Part shown: positions 17,976 to 27,410 of the stretch, piece by piece
Position numbering within the stretch: position 1 is the first letter of the stretch
How the letters are laid out: every line of letters begins with the position of its first letter
NCBI GenBank assembly: GCA_048498995.1
Contig: JBEHWX010000006.1
Coordinates: 1 to 64,000 of the forward strand
Reading direction: 5' to 3'
From: JBEHWX01 sp048498995
Lineage (GTDB): Bacteria; Bacteroidota; Ignavibacteria; OLB7
DNA length: 64,000 nucleotides
Notes under the pieces: generated by a model
What the model saw: the letters and a program-made list of their open reading frames with translations, nothing else
Told to the model about the DNA's origin: nothing
Databases searched by the model: none
Made by a program: the position numbers and the translations under genes

Positions 17976-18662
17976 ATGTCTGAGCAAGTCCGCCTGATGT
18001 TCTCCGAGATTTCGGAGGGATACGATCTCGGCAACGATGTGCTGTCGTTCGGAACGCATCGGCTCTGGAAGCGATTGCTTATCCGGCGCGCGCGCGTGAA
18101 GCCGGGGGATCGCGTGCTCGATCTGGCCACCGGCACCGGCGACGTGGCGCTTCTGTTCGCCGACGCGGTCGGGGAAAAGGGCTCGGTGATCGGCGCGGAT
18201 TTCTGCGAGGATATGATCGTGCAGGCGGAGCGCCGTCCGAAGAATCGTCGCGCCAATCTCTCGTTCGAGGTGGGGGACGCGATGAGCCTCCGATTTCCGA
18301 GCGCTTCGTTCGATGTCTGCACCATTTCCTTCGGCATCCGGAACGTCGACAGCCCGCGCGGCGCGCTGGCGGAAATGCGCCGGGTAGTCCGTCCGGGAGG
18401 GCGCGTTCTCGTGCTCGAGTTCGGCCAGCCGACCGGGCTGTTCGGCTCGCTCTACCGCTTCTACTCGAATTATCTGATCCCGATCGTCGGCGGCGTCATC
18501 ACCGGCAAGCGGGATGCCTACAGCTACCTGAACAAGACGGCGGCGGCATTTCCGAGCGGTGATAAATTCCTCGCGATCATGCGCGAGGCCGGCTTCCGGA
18601 AGGTGACCGCCGAGCCCCTCTTCGGCGGCATCGCCTACATCTACATCGGCGAGGTGGAGTGA
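17976..18662 (+). CDS. ubiE: UbiE/MenG family demethylmenaquinone methyltransferase
   Basis: A 228-aa SAM-dependent methyltransferase catalysing the last step of menaquinone synthesis. It has motif I VLDLATGTGDVALLFA, VIGADFCEDM, SFGIRNVD and the UbiE signature GGVITGKRDAYSYLNKT. The start at 17976 matches the family N-terminus (MSEQVRLMFSEISEGYD). The sequence just upstream is AT-rich and lacks a Shine-Dalgarno, which is common in Bacteroidota. Its TGA overlaps the possible GTG start of ubiX. Operon with ubiD and ubiX. Confidence 0.94.
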   Translation: MSEQVRLMFSEISEGYDLGNDVLSFGTHRLWKRLLIRRARVKPGDRVLDLATGTGDVALLFADAVGEKGSVIGADFCEDMIVQAERRPKNRRANLSFEVGDAMSLRFPSASFDVCTISFGIRNVDSPRGALAEMRRVVRPGGRVLVLEFGQPTGLFGSLYRFYSNYLIPIVGGVITGKRDAYSYLNKTAAAFPSGDKFLAIMREAGFRKVTAEPLFGGIAYIYIGEVE

Positions 18663-18664
18663 GC

Positions 18665-19282
18665 ATGGCCGAGCCGACCCAGCATCTGCGCCGCTCGATT
18701 ACCGTCGGCATCTCCGGCTCCAGCGGGGCAATCTATGCCTACAGGATGCTCGAGATCCTTCCACGCTTCTACGCGCGCGTGGACGTGGTGCTCTCCGGCG
18801 CCGCGCGCCAGGTGATGCGTCAGGAGCTCGACGTGGATGTGCCGGCCGAGGGGCCGTGGCAATTGCCCGGCATGATGGAAGGGGTGGCCGAGGCTATCAC
18901 GGTCTGGAGCTCGCACAATTACAACGCGCCGTTCGCCTCCGGGTCCAACTGCGCCGAACAGATGCTGATGATTCCCTGCTCGATGAGCACCGTTGCCTCC
19001 ATCGCGCACGGCATCGACCAGAACCTGATGCACCACGCCGCGGCGGTCACGATCAAGGAGCGGAAGGAGCTGATCATCGTTCCGCGCGAGACCCCTCTGT
19101 CGGCGATTCATCTCCGGAATCTTCTCACCCTGGCCGAGCTCGGCGCCGCGGTGGTGCCGGCGATGCCGGGATTTTATTCCGGACAGAAAACGTTCGACGA
19201 CCTCGTGGACTTCGTGCTGCAGAAGGTGCTCAACCAGTTGAAGATCGACCTGAAGCTGAGCCGGAAATGGGGGGAGGAGTAG
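18665..19282 (+). CDS. ubiX: UbiX family flavin prenyltransferase
   Basis: A 205-aa flavoprotein that prenylates FMN to make the UbiD cofactor. It shows VGISGSSGAIYAYRMLE, MLMIPCSMSTVASIAHGI, the RKELIIVPRETPLSAIHL motif, and PAMPGFYSGQKTFDDLVDF near the end, all diagnostic. The ATG at 18665 is two codons after a possible GTG at 18659 that overlaps the ubiE stop. The gene order ubiD-ubiE-ubiX gives the decarboxylase, methylase and cofactor enzyme in a single unit. Confidence 0.95.
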   Translation: MAEPTQHLRRSITVGISGSSGAIYAYRMLEILPRFYARVDVVLSGAARQVMRQELDVDVPAEGPWQLPGMMEGVAEAITVWSSHNYNAPFASGSNCAEQMLMIPCSMSTVASIAHGIDQNLMHHAAAVTIKERKELIIVPRETPLSAIHLRNLLTLAELGAAVVPAMPGFYSGQKTFDDLVDFVLQKVLNQLKIDLKLSRKWGEE

Positions 19283-19288
19283 GAGCCG

Positions 19289-20107
19289 ATGAGCGATCGA
19301 GCCGATCGTGATGCGACTTCCTCTCCGCGGTCGTGCGCCGATCGTTCCGTTCATCGTCCCACCTGCTTCGCCGCGCGTCCTGTTCTCGTGATCGCGTTGT
19401 TGCTCCTTGGCGCCGCCACGTTGCGCGCCCAGGACTACAGCGTCTCGGGTGCTTCTCCCGACACCGCCGGATATATCGTCCGCGAGCTGGCGTACAACCG
19501 GCATCACGTCGACGTCTCCATCGCCTACCCCGTCATCACCCGATTCCCACGCACTCTCCGTCGCACGCTCAACGGCATGCTGCTCCGCGAGGCGCGCTCC
19601 GCGTTCGCTGAAACGCGCGACATGCTGAAAGGGATGGCCGACGAATTCACGGATGGCGGCGGCTTGTACGGCGAAAGATCGGTCAGAGCGTGGTTCGAGG
19701 ATTCGACGCTCGTGAGCGTGCTCTATTCGTGGAGCGAATATTCCGGCGGCGCGCATCCCGGAGGATATTACCAGAGCAAGGTCTATCGCGTCGCCGACGG
19801 CCGTATTCGGGAGGTTACGCTGGCCGAGCTGTTCAGGGCCGGGAGCGGCTACGATACGGTGCTCGCCGATCTGGTCGCCGCGGAAATCAAACGCTCGGAT
19901 CCCGATGGGGTATTCGATCTCGACGAGCTTCGCGAGGGGTTCCGCGAGTCGGGCCTCGGATGCATGGCCATCACCGGCCATGGGCTTCTCTTCGCCGACT
20001 GGCCCGGCGCGCACGTGGATGGTCCGACCGAGACGTTGATCACGTGGGATGCCATCGCGCCCTACCTCGATCCGCGCGGCCCGCTCGGGAGGCATGCGCG
20101 TTCATGA
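19289..20107 (+). CDS. Exported DUF3298/DUF4163-like protein
   Basis: A 272-aa protein with a signal segment at about residues 28-47 ending LRAQ. The mature part has the DUF3298-type features WSEYSGGAHPGGYYQSKVY, then a vault-like region and the C-terminal ITWDAIAPYLDPRGPLGR. Such domains occur in RsiV-like and exported Bacteroidota proteins; their ligand is often lysozyme or unknown. It starts 6 bases after ubiX, and its stop overlaps the next start (ATGA). It is related to the proteins at 20104 and 31848. Confidence 0.75.
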   Translation: MSDRADRDATSSPRSCADRSVHRPTCFAARPVLVIALLLLGAATLRAQDYSVSGASPDTAGYIVRELAYNRHHVDVSIAYPVITRFPRTLRRTLNGMLLREARSAFAETRDMLKGMADEFTDGGGLYGERSVRAWFEDSTLVSVLYSWSEYSGGAHPGGYYQSKVYRVADGRIREVTLAELFRAGSGYDTVLADLVAAEIKRSDPDGVFDLDELREGFRESGLGCMAITGHGLLFADWPGAHVDGPTETLITWDAIAPYLDPRGPLGRHARS

Positions 20108-21450
20108 TGACGATGATGCCGGTTCGCCGCGAGAGAGTGATGGCGAGCATGATCGCCGTCGCGCTGCTGTTCGCGCTCCAGATCATCACGGCTCCTCGCG
20201 CCATGGCGCGGCCGCTCCAAGGAGCATTCACCGGAGCGATCGCCGGGATCGGGGAGGTGCTTCTGGATATCTCTCCGGAAGTGGACCAGACGGCGGGGCG
20301 TGTGCAGTGTATGCTCCGCTCGGATAGTGGCGATATGGATTTCGATCTCGTCCGGAGTGCCGACGGAGCGATCCTGCTGAAGAAGGATTCTCTCACGATC
20401 GCATCGATCCGCGTGGTCGGTGTCGGGGACACCCTGGTGGGGGATTGGAGCCCGCGCGATGGCGGCGCGTCCTCATTCACGCTCCATCGCATCGCGACCT
20501 ATCGGCGGATCTCGGTCCCGGTTCCGGAGCCGGCGCGGTTTCGCTCCGATCGGGGTGACTATGACCTGACGCTGTCGCTGAATCCGGGAGCGTTGCGGGG
20601 ATTTCTCACCACCGCGAGCGATTCCGCGGATTATATCCATGCGATGCCGATCTCGGGGGATCTCGATTCCGCGGGACACCTCACCTTCCGGTGCGACTCC
20701 ATTGGTGTTGCATTCACCGGGAGAGTGAAACGCGGCGGCGACGCGATCCGCGGGGAGCTCCGGACGTCGGACGGAAAAGCTCGCCGGATCGGCTTCATCC
20801 GTCGCCGCGATGCGCGAGATCATATCGGGAGCGCCGTGCGTCCGTTCACCGCGAATCTTCCGGTGCTCACGGGTGCCGACGGCCCGCTTGTCGATACCGT
20901 CGAGGCGGCGCTTGGGCGGATCGTCGCGGACCGGTACGACGAGCATCTCCGCGACGCGTGGTTCGCTCGTGGGATCGACGAGTCCCTGCTCGACATGAGG
21001 CTCGGCGCGAGGGTGAAATACCATGCTTCGGACCTCATCAGTCTCGACGTCTGGACCTACGGCTACAACGGTTTCAGAACCATCTACGACGATGCACTCC
21101 TGTCGTTCGGCATCGTGAACCGGGAGCCGCGAGCGCTCACGCTCGACATGATATTTCTCCCCGCGGCCGACTACGCGGGACGCCTGAAGTATGCGATAGC
21201 GCGCGGGACGTCATCGGCATCGGAGGTTTGGGGACGGAAGGGTGACGCCATGCCCAACCATGGGCGGCTCGACTCGGCGGAGATATCCATGGGCGAGGTG
21301 AGCTGGTGCGCGACCGCGGCCGGGCTTGAGCTCTGCGTTTGTGGGAAAGGGGAAGGCGCGCCAATCAGCTTCGTGACGATTCCCTACAACGAGCTTCGCG
21401 ACATCATCGATCCCCGCGGACCCCTCGGTCGGTTCATCGCGCGGCGATGA
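20104..21450 (+). CDS. Exported hypothetical protein with DUF3298-like C-terminus
   Basis: A 448-aa protein with a signal peptide at about residues 13-36 ending AMA-RPLQ. The first half is beta-rich and unrecognised. The second half ends IPYNELRDIIDPRGPLGRF, nearly the same closing motif as the previous gene, and contains LISLDVWTYGYNG, so the C-terminal 200 residues are probably a diverged DUF3298/RsiV-type domain. Its ATG overlaps the upstream TGA; an alternative start at 20140 (MASMIAVALL) gives a shorter signal peptide. Function unknown. Confidence 0.7.
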   Translation: MMTMMPVRRERVMASMIAVALLFALQIITAPRAMARPLQGAFTGAIAGIGEVLLDISPEVDQTAGRVQCMLRSDSGDMDFDLVRSADGAILLKKDSLTIASIRVVGVGDTLVGDWSPRDGGASSFTLHRIATYRRISVPVPEPARFRSDRGDYDLTLSLNPGALRGFLTTASDSADYIHAMPISGDLDSAGHLTFRCDSIGVAFTGRVKRGGDAIRGELRTSDGKARRIGFIRRRDARDHIGSAVRPFTANLPVLTGADGPLVDTVEAALGRIVADRYDEHLRDAWFARGIDESLLDMRLGARVKYHASDLISLDVWTYGYNGFRTIYDDALLSFGIVNREPRALTLDMIFLPAADYAGRLKYAIARGTSSASEVWGRKGDAMPNHGRLDSAEISMGEVSWCATAAGLELCVCGKGEGAPISFVTIPYNELRDIIDPRGPLGRFIARR

Positions 21451-21688
21451 CCATCGATCGTTACCATGCTCTTCTCCGGCAATTTCGCGCTCGACGGAGG
21501 TCTCCATTTGCCATCTCCCGAAACTTTCCCATCTTCGGTGCGCGAGGAGGTCCGGATACTTCCGCCAGAGGAAGTACTTCCACCAACATGGGAAGCGCCA
21601 CATCCCGTCCTGATCTTCCGTGCGGCTCGAACCTCTGGTACGACGAGCCGGGTCTGATCCACAACCTCATCCACATCATCACTCAGGC

Positions 21689-23560
21689 ATGGATAACACC
21701 ATCGTCAAGTGCGCGATCCATCCCGCGATCGGTATCGCCCGCGTCGGCAACAGTGTCGACGAATATTTCTTTGGTCCGGAGTTCCCGGGGCAGGTCCCGA
21801 GTCCTCCCGGCGGCTTCAAGGATCCCGTCGGCGCCATCAAGCGCCAGGCGGCCCGCTTCCGCGTCTACGGTCTGAACGCGGCCGGGCAAGTGGTCAAGGC
21901 GATCACCGCCGAGGACGCCACGATCACCTGGACCGTCCACGTGGCCAACAAGAAGGCCGCATGGTACGAGTTCGACACCGCTCTGGACATCCCGGGCGCG
22001 GTCCCCACGCCGCTCCGTAACCCGGAGTATCAGGGGGACGCGCGCGCGCAGCTGGTGGTCGATCCGGGCCCCCGCAGCGTCTCCGGCGTCAACTGCAACG
22101 GCGAGTCCGCGCAGTTCGATACCGGCACGTTCATCGGCGTCCAGGTCTATCTCGGCGAGCTCCGCACCGACGAGGCCGGACGTCTGATCTTCCTCGGCGG
22201 CCGGGGCCACAGCTTCAGCCCGTTCCCGTTCAACCCGCCGAGCACCTTCGCCAACAACAACGGCTGGTGTGATGATATCTCCGACGGACCGGTCTTCGCC
22301 CGCGTCGAGATGGGCGGCCAGGTCTTCGAGCCGTACCCGGCGTGGGTGGTTACCGCGCCGCCGGACTACGCGCCGAACGTGACCGGCTTCGTGACCATGT
22401 ACGACGTGATCGATCAGACCGTGGCGCCGCTGCGCGCTCCGTCGGTCTCGACCGTCAGCTTCGTGCGCGACATCTATCCGCTGTTCCGCCGTCTGGTCGA
22501 GATGCAGTGGGTCAACTACGGCTCGTTCGTGCAGAACGGCTTCGGCTCGCCGAACGATTATCTGGCGCCCAACTACCTGGCGCGCCTGGCCGACAAGTCG
22601 GAGGCGAACAAGGAGTTCCGGAACCTGATGTTCATCCAGTTCCGCAACCCGAGCTACGCGATGATGGAGCCGCAGGCGATCCCGCAGATCTACGGCGACG
22701 GCATGGACCGCACGCCGCAGAACGCGCGTCAGTGGCTGACCGTGACCCAGGCGCAGTACACCAAGCTAGCGCAGTGGGCCAAGGGAGATTTCGAGTCCGA
22801 TCTGGACCTGCTCAACCTGGCGGCGCCCGCCACGATCGAGGACGCTCCGCTGCACGAGCAGCAGGAGCTGCTCGACCGCGCGGCGCTTCAGGCCTGCCTC
22901 GGCGGCGCCTTCCATCCGGGCTGCGAGGCCACCTGGCCGATGCGCCAGCTCTCGATGTACTTCGAGCCGTTCCGCCTTCGCCTGCGTCCGGCCGGCGAGC
23001 CGATCCAGTATTACGGCGCCCTGCTGACGCCGGACGTCGCGCTCTCGGCTGACGGGCCGCTGGCCGCCAGCTCGCCGGGAGATGTTTCCCGCTGGATGGC
23101 GGTGCCCTGGCAGACCGACACTGCGAGCTGCCGCTCGGGTTACGATCGTACCTACGATGCGTATCTGCCCACCTTCTGGCCGGCGCGCGTGCCGAATCAG
23201 GTCTTCACGCGGAAGGATTACGATGCGATGATGGACCCGAACAAGACGGAGGAGGAGCGTCAGGCCGCCTTCCATACCCGGAAGGACTGGCTGCGCCATA
23301 TCGCGGTGCCGAACTACCAGCAGTCGCTGCAGTTGATGGTCGAGAACTGGTACAAGCTCGGCATCGTGGTGGAGGCCGAGGGGCCGCAGAACGATCCGAC
23401 GCTGCCGACGACGGTCTACGTCGAGACCGGTGACGGCTTCCTGCCGCAGGCGAAGATCGCGCCGCTCACGCTGGAGGAGGGTGTGGCAATCGAGGGAGTC
23501 ACCGTCGAGGAGCAGGAGGATGTCGGCGCTCCGGCGTGGCTCTGGGCACATGCGCTCTGA
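21689..23560 (+). CDS. lodA: LodA/GoxA-like CTQ-dependent amino-acid oxidase
   Basis: A 623-aa protein of the LodA family, which oxidises amino acids (for example lysine epsilon-oxidase) and makes hydrogen peroxide. Family features are IHPAIGIARVGNSVDEYFFGPE at the N-terminus, CDDISDGPV, MYFEPFRLRLRP and FWPARVPNQVFT. The cysteine tryptophylquinone would form between Cys412 (FHPGCE) and Trp474 (AVPWQTD), 62 residues apart, close to the 65-residue spacing known for LodA of Marinomonas. There is no signal peptide, as is usual in the family. A LodB-like flavoprotein follows directly. The amino-acid substrate cannot be told. Confidence 0.9.
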   Translation: MDNTIVKCAIHPAIGIARVGNSVDEYFFGPEFPGQVPSPPGGFKDPVGAIKRQAARFRVYGLNAAGQVVKAITAEDATITWTVHVANKKAAWYEFDTALDIPGAVPTPLRNPEYQGDARAQLVVDPGPRSVSGVNCNGESAQFDTGTFIGVQVYLGELRTDEAGRLIFLGGRGHSFSPFPFNPPSTFANNNGWCDDISDGPVFARVEMGGQVFEPYPAWVVTAPPDYAPNVTGFVTMYDVIDQTVAPLRAPSVSTVSFVRDIYPLFRRLVEMQWVNYGSFVQNGFGSPNDYLAPNYLARLADKSEANKEFRNLMFIQFRNPSYAMMEPQAIPQIYGDGMDRTPQNARQWLTVTQAQYTKLAQWAKGDFESDLDLLNLAAPATIEDAPLHEQQELLDRAALQACLGGAFHPGCEATWPMRQLSMYFEPFRLRLRPAGEPIQYYGALLTPDVALSADGPLAASSPGDVSRWMAVPWQTDTASCRSGYDRTYDAYLPTFWPARVPNQVFTRKDYDAMMDPNKTEEERQAAFHTRKDWLRHIAVPNYQQSLQLMVENWYKLGIVVEAEGPQNDPTLPTTVYVETGDGFLPQAKIAPLTLEEGVAIEGVTVEEQEDVGAPAWLWAHAL

Positions 23561-23564
23561 GTCG

Positions 23565-24689
23565 ATGTCGAACGCAGTCGATGTTGCGAACATGGCATCG
23601 CACGATGCCGACGTGGCGATCATCGGAGCCGGCCCAGCCGGCTCCGTCGCCGCGCTCCTTCTGGCCCGCGCCGGGCTGAAGGTCGTTGCGCTCCGCCGCG
23701 ATCGTGGGGAGCGCTTTCAGGTTGGGGAGGGGCTTCCCCCGGCCGCCAAGCCGCTCCTTGCCGGGCTCGGACTCCTCGAGCTCATCGACGATGGACGCCA
23801 TCACCTCTCGCACGGCAACCGTTCCGCCTGGGGCTCCGCGGAGCTCATCTCCACCGACTTCATCTTTTCCCCGCTCGGCCACGGCTGGCATCTGGATCGT
23901 CCACTTTTCAACTGCATGCTCTCGGGCGCCGCGTCCGATGCCGGCGCGCTTCTGCTGGACGAGACCCGCTTCGACTCCGCCGAGCGCGTGGGGGAGGAGT
24001 GGCGCGTGCATGCGTGTGGCGAGGAGAGCGGGCTCACGATTACGGCCCGTCACGTGATCGACTGCTCCGGCCGGCGCGCGCTCTTCGCGCGGGGGATCGG
24101 CATCCGGCGGCTGCACTACGACCGGCTCGTCGGACTGGTGCGGCTGTTCGCCGAGGGCTCGCCCGACGATCGGGATTCGACCACGGTGATCGAGGCGGTT
24201 CCGGGGGGCTGGTGGTACACGGCGCTGCTTCCAGGCGGGCGCCGGATCGTGGCGTACATGACCGACGGCGACCTGATCGATCCGGCCGAGGCGAAAACGG
24301 AGGAGGGGTGGTCGCGCCGGATCGTCGAGAGCGAGCACGTGCGTGGCATGCTCGAAGCGCATGGCTGGGTGCCGGTCGGGGCGCCATGGCTGGAGGCGGC
24401 GGGAAGCTCGCGTCTCGAGTCGCTGGTCGGTGACGGCTGGCTCGCCGCCGGGGACGCGGCGACCGCGTACGATCCGCTGTCATCGCAGGGCATGCTGACG
24501 GCGATGGCCTCCGGAAGTCGCTCCGCCGAGGCGATCCTGCTCGACCGTGCCGGACAATCGGATGCCTTCACCGCCTACGCCGAGCGCCTCGGCTCCGCCT
24601 ACGAGGAATACCTGAAGGGGCGCGCCTATTACTACGCCGCCGAGGACCGCTGGCCCCACGAGCCGTTCTGGCAGCGACGGAGGGGGTGA
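23565..24689 (+). CDS. lodB: LodB-like FAD-dependent modifying protein
   Basis: A 374-aa flavoprotein of the tryptophan-halogenase/GG-reductase fold. It has VAIIGAGPAGSVAALLLARAG (FAD Rossmann), VGEGLPPAAKPLL, and GWLAAGDAATAYDPLSSQG (second FAD contact). LodB homologues are needed to build the CTQ cofactor of the adjacent LodA. The spacing of a few bases after lodA supports that role. Alternative starts exist at 23550 (overlapping the lodA stop) and 23592; the Rossmann motif begins soon after the latter. Confidence 0.88.
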   Translation: MSNAVDVANMASHDADVAIIGAGPAGSVAALLLARAGLKVVALRRDRGERFQVGEGLPPAAKPLLAGLGLLELIDDGRHHLSHGNRSAWGSAELISTDFIFSPLGHGWHLDRPLFNCMLSGAASDAGALLLDETRFDSAERVGEEWRVHACGEESGLTITARHVIDCSGRRALFARGIGIRRLHYDRLVGLVRLFAEGSPDDRDSTTVIEAVPGGWWYTALLPGGRRIVAYMTDGDLIDPAEAKTEEGWSRRIVESEHVRGMLEAHGWVPVGAPWLEAAGSSRLESLVGDGWLAAGDAATAYDPLSSQGMLTAMASGSRSAEAILLDRAGQSDAFTAYAERLGSAYEEYLKGRAYYYAAEDRWPHEPFWQRRRG

Positions 24690-25025
24690 GGGGAGGCAAT
24701 GCAATACGGTATGGGGATTCCATCGAATGCATCACAATCACGGACCGGAGTTGCGCCGTTTACTCGACTGGTGCAAGCCCGGCTGGTGTGAGCGGAAGCG
24801 ACGGCTGGAGCAGATCAGCGAGTAACGGGGTCTCGATATTTATTACAGTCAGAGAATCGCAACTATGAAGAGCCATTTCCAAATAAGCTGCTATGGAGAG
24901 CCGACGGCGCGTTGTTTGGGTAACCGCGCCGAGTCGGTATCCGGGGGCAAAGAATTTCTCGAAGTACTGTTTAGCAGTTCCGACTATACTTCACCCATTC
25001 ACGAGTGGATGGAGGAGAAAGACTG
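24690..25025. other. Low-GC intergenic region before mcrB
   Basis: This stretch is visibly richer in A+T than its surroundings and has no credible gene. It marks the left boundary of the McrBC module and probably holds its promoter. I see no direct repeats or attachment site at the edges. Confidence 0.5.
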
Positions 25026-27410
25026 ATGGCGGCGTCGCAGAATGAGGTGCAGTTGACGGAGAGTGAAGCCGGGATAATCTTGAATGCCATTGGTGCCTTT
25101 GGAATGAGCCATGCCCAACTCGCAAATTCGCTTGGTATCCCCGAGACAATTCTTAGTTCCTGGCTATCGAGTGTAAGCGTTCCTGATGTCTCGATGCGCG
25201 AGCAAATTCTGCGGCTTGCGCTTGAGATTGGTGTCGATATTCTGATGGTGCTCTTCCTGAACGCACAGTCAGAGTATCGGCATGTGTCTTGGGAGTATGC
25301 CGCGCAACGTAAACGTGCAATCGATGCAGAACGGCTGTTAACGCATCAGAGCATTGAAACAATGTCAGCAAGTGAGTGGGCCGGCTTTCTGCAGAATCTC
25401 GAGGCCGGTCGCGAGAATGTTTGGGTAAGCAGCGGATTCTGGCAGGCCAAGTTCGGAGGGGTTCTGCCAGAAGAGGTTCGCAACGCACTTCATGATCTTG
25501 TTCGCTGTGCGGAGGTTGGAATCACGGCCGTGGACATCACGCGCATCAAGTTGCAACTTCCCGACGTTGGAATTGGAACGCTATCAGAGATCCTTGCTCT
25601 TCGCTTCCCAATGCGATATTGGATCCTCAGTGCGAAGACGCGGGAATATCTTAGTGCGGACGGGAAAGATATCCGCGATTCAATACCCACTGGACGTCGG
25701 TCTGACCCAGGTGAGCAGTATATGGCGGCTGGTGGGCCAATTGCGACATTGCAGACTAAGCTTGCGTCATATACATCTCAGCCAGACAAGATTGATTTTC
25801 TCGAAGTCGAGCGCTTTATCCGGTGGGCGGTCAGGCGGCTGAAGGGCGAAGATATGTGGGAGGGAAGAATCCGCGAGATCCTGAGAGAGTCCGCCTCTCC
25901 CAGGCGTCTGAAGGTTCGTCGTGTGGCGCAGGACTCCGCGCGCCAGTATCTGGTGGTGCGGCTCGGCGCGATGACCACGGAAGATATCAGCAATTTCCTG
26001 CAATTGCTGAACACGGATCTTTCAGAGCCAGATAGGCCGAATGTCGACAATCGGTTCGGGGTCACGATCATGAGCAAGAATCGACTGCTGATGCAGTCGA
26101 ACGCCGAGGCCTTCAATCGATGGTCGGTCAAGATCTGGCAGGCTGAGGATGATGAGGTCGACAACGTGTTGAACGCGTTCTGGAAGGCCAACGATCTCCC
26201 GGGCGCTGGAACCACCTTCCCGACGATGCTACTTTATCTGCGGGATCCGGAGCGATATTCCATTTGGTTGTCGGTCACGCAGACCGCGCTCGAGTTACTC
26301 GGCGAGCTCTCGCCAGGACGTTTCCGCACAGCGGACGGATATCGCCGATATAACGATGCCGCCCGTCGTTTCATAGACCGGTTTGCCATTCCACCCGAGG
26401 CGCTCGATCTGGTGCTCGCACTGCTCGCAAAGAAAGCTCTCTCCACGCCAGCCGGTGAAGAGTCCGCCATACAGGATGAACAGCGCGAAGTTCCGACACT
26501 TCTTGTGGAGCGCTATTCAATCGATCGTCTCGTTGCCGACACCTTCCTTAGCAACGATTTCTTGAAGGAGGTTACGGCGCTCCTCTTTGATAAGCGCCAG
26601 ATCATATTCTATGGTCCTCCAGGGACCGGGAAGACTTTCGTGGCTCGGAAGCTCGCTCAGTATCTCATCGATCTCGGTACCTCCGCCGAGGAGGATACGA
26701 GCATTGAACGTGGATCGATCGTGCTGACGCAGCTCCATCCATCGTATGCGTATGAGGATTTCGTCGAGGGCATCAGGCCGGCAATGGTCGAGCGTCCGGA
26801 CGGCGGACGTGATGTCAGCTACCATGTCCGTGATGGAATCTTCAAACGTTTGTGCCGTGAAGCGATCGACAACCCCACGCGGCGGTATGTACTGATCCTC
26901 GACGAGATCAATCGCGCCGACGTGGCGCGCGTCTTCGGAGAGCTTCTTTACCTGCTCGAGTATCGCAAGGAATCGGTGACCCTCCCATACTCGAACGACC
27001 GGTTCGCCATTCCGGAAAACCTCTTCCTGATCGGCACCATGAACAGCGCCGATCGTTCCATCGCCCTGCTCGACATCGCCCTAAGGCGCCGATTTCATTT
27101 TCTCAAGCTTGAGCCCAATGCTGAAGCTCTTCTGAAATTCCATGAGAAGCACAAGACGGGGATGGCTTGGACTGCCGATCTTCTGCAGGCTCTCAACAGA
27201 CGTCTGCATGACGACGGCCGCGACTGGCATTATCATATCGGCCATAGCCACTTCATGAATTCCGCATTGAACGATCAGCACCTTCGTTACATCTGGAGTT
27301 ATACGATCGTTCCGACGCTCGAAGAGTATTTCCACAAGAACCACGAACTGCTTGCGGGATATGAGCTTGAGCGGCTCAAGCTGGGCATTGAGCCGATGGC
27401 GACGTTATGA
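25026..27410 (+). CDS. mcrB: McrB-like AAA+ GTPase/ATPase of a restriction system
   Basis: A 794-aa protein. The motor domain (about residues 520-760) has Walker A FYGPPGTGKTF, Walker B YVLILDEINRADVARVFGELL, sensor 1 FLIGTMNSADRSI and the arginine-rich LRRRFHF, all typical of the McrB clade that drives DNA translocation for McrC. The N-terminus (about 10-70) resembles a helix-turn-helix (FGMSHAQLANSLGIPETILSSWL), followed by an unrecognised region of about 400 residues that should recognise modified DNA. The start at 25026 has a perfect ggaggag. The codon usage is lower in GC than the neighbours, suggesting recent acquisition. The TGA overlaps the mcrC ATG. Confidence 0.92.
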   Translation: MAASQNEVQLTESEAGIILNAIGAFGMSHAQLANSLGIPETILSSWLSSVSVPDVSMREQILRLALEIGVDILMVLFLNAQSEYRHVSWEYAAQRKRAIDAERLLTHQSIETMSASEWAGFLQNLEAGRENVWVSSGFWQAKFGGVLPEEVRNALHDLVRCAEVGITAVDITRIKLQLPDVGIGTLSEILALRFPMRYWILSAKTREYLSADGKDIRDSIPTGRRSDPGEQYMAAGGPIATLQTKLASYTSQPDKIDFLEVERFIRWAVRRLKGEDMWEGRIREILRESASPRRLKVRRVAQDSARQYLVVRLGAMTTEDISNFLQLLNTDLSEPDRPNVDNRFGVTIMSKNRLLMQSNAEAFNRWSVKIWQAEDDEVDNVLNAFWKANDLPGAGTTFPTMLLYLRDPERYSIWLSVTQTALELLGELSPGRFRTADGYRRYNDAARRFIDRFAIPPEALDLVLALLAKKALSTPAGEESAIQDEQREVPTLLVERYSIDRLVADTFLSNDFLKEVTALLFDKRQIIFYGPPGTGKTFVARKLAQYLIDLGTSAEEDTSIERGSIVLTQLHPSYAYEDFVEGIRPAMVERPDGGRDVSYHVRDGIFKRLCREAIDNPTRRYVLILDEINRADVARVFGELLYLLEYRKESVTLPYSNDRFAIPENLFLIGTMNSADRSIALLDIALRRRFHFLKLEPNAEALLKFHEKHKTGMAWTADLLQALNRRLHDDGRDWHYHIGHSHFMNSALNDQHLRYIWSYTIVPTLEEYFHKNHELLAGYELERLKLGIEPMATL

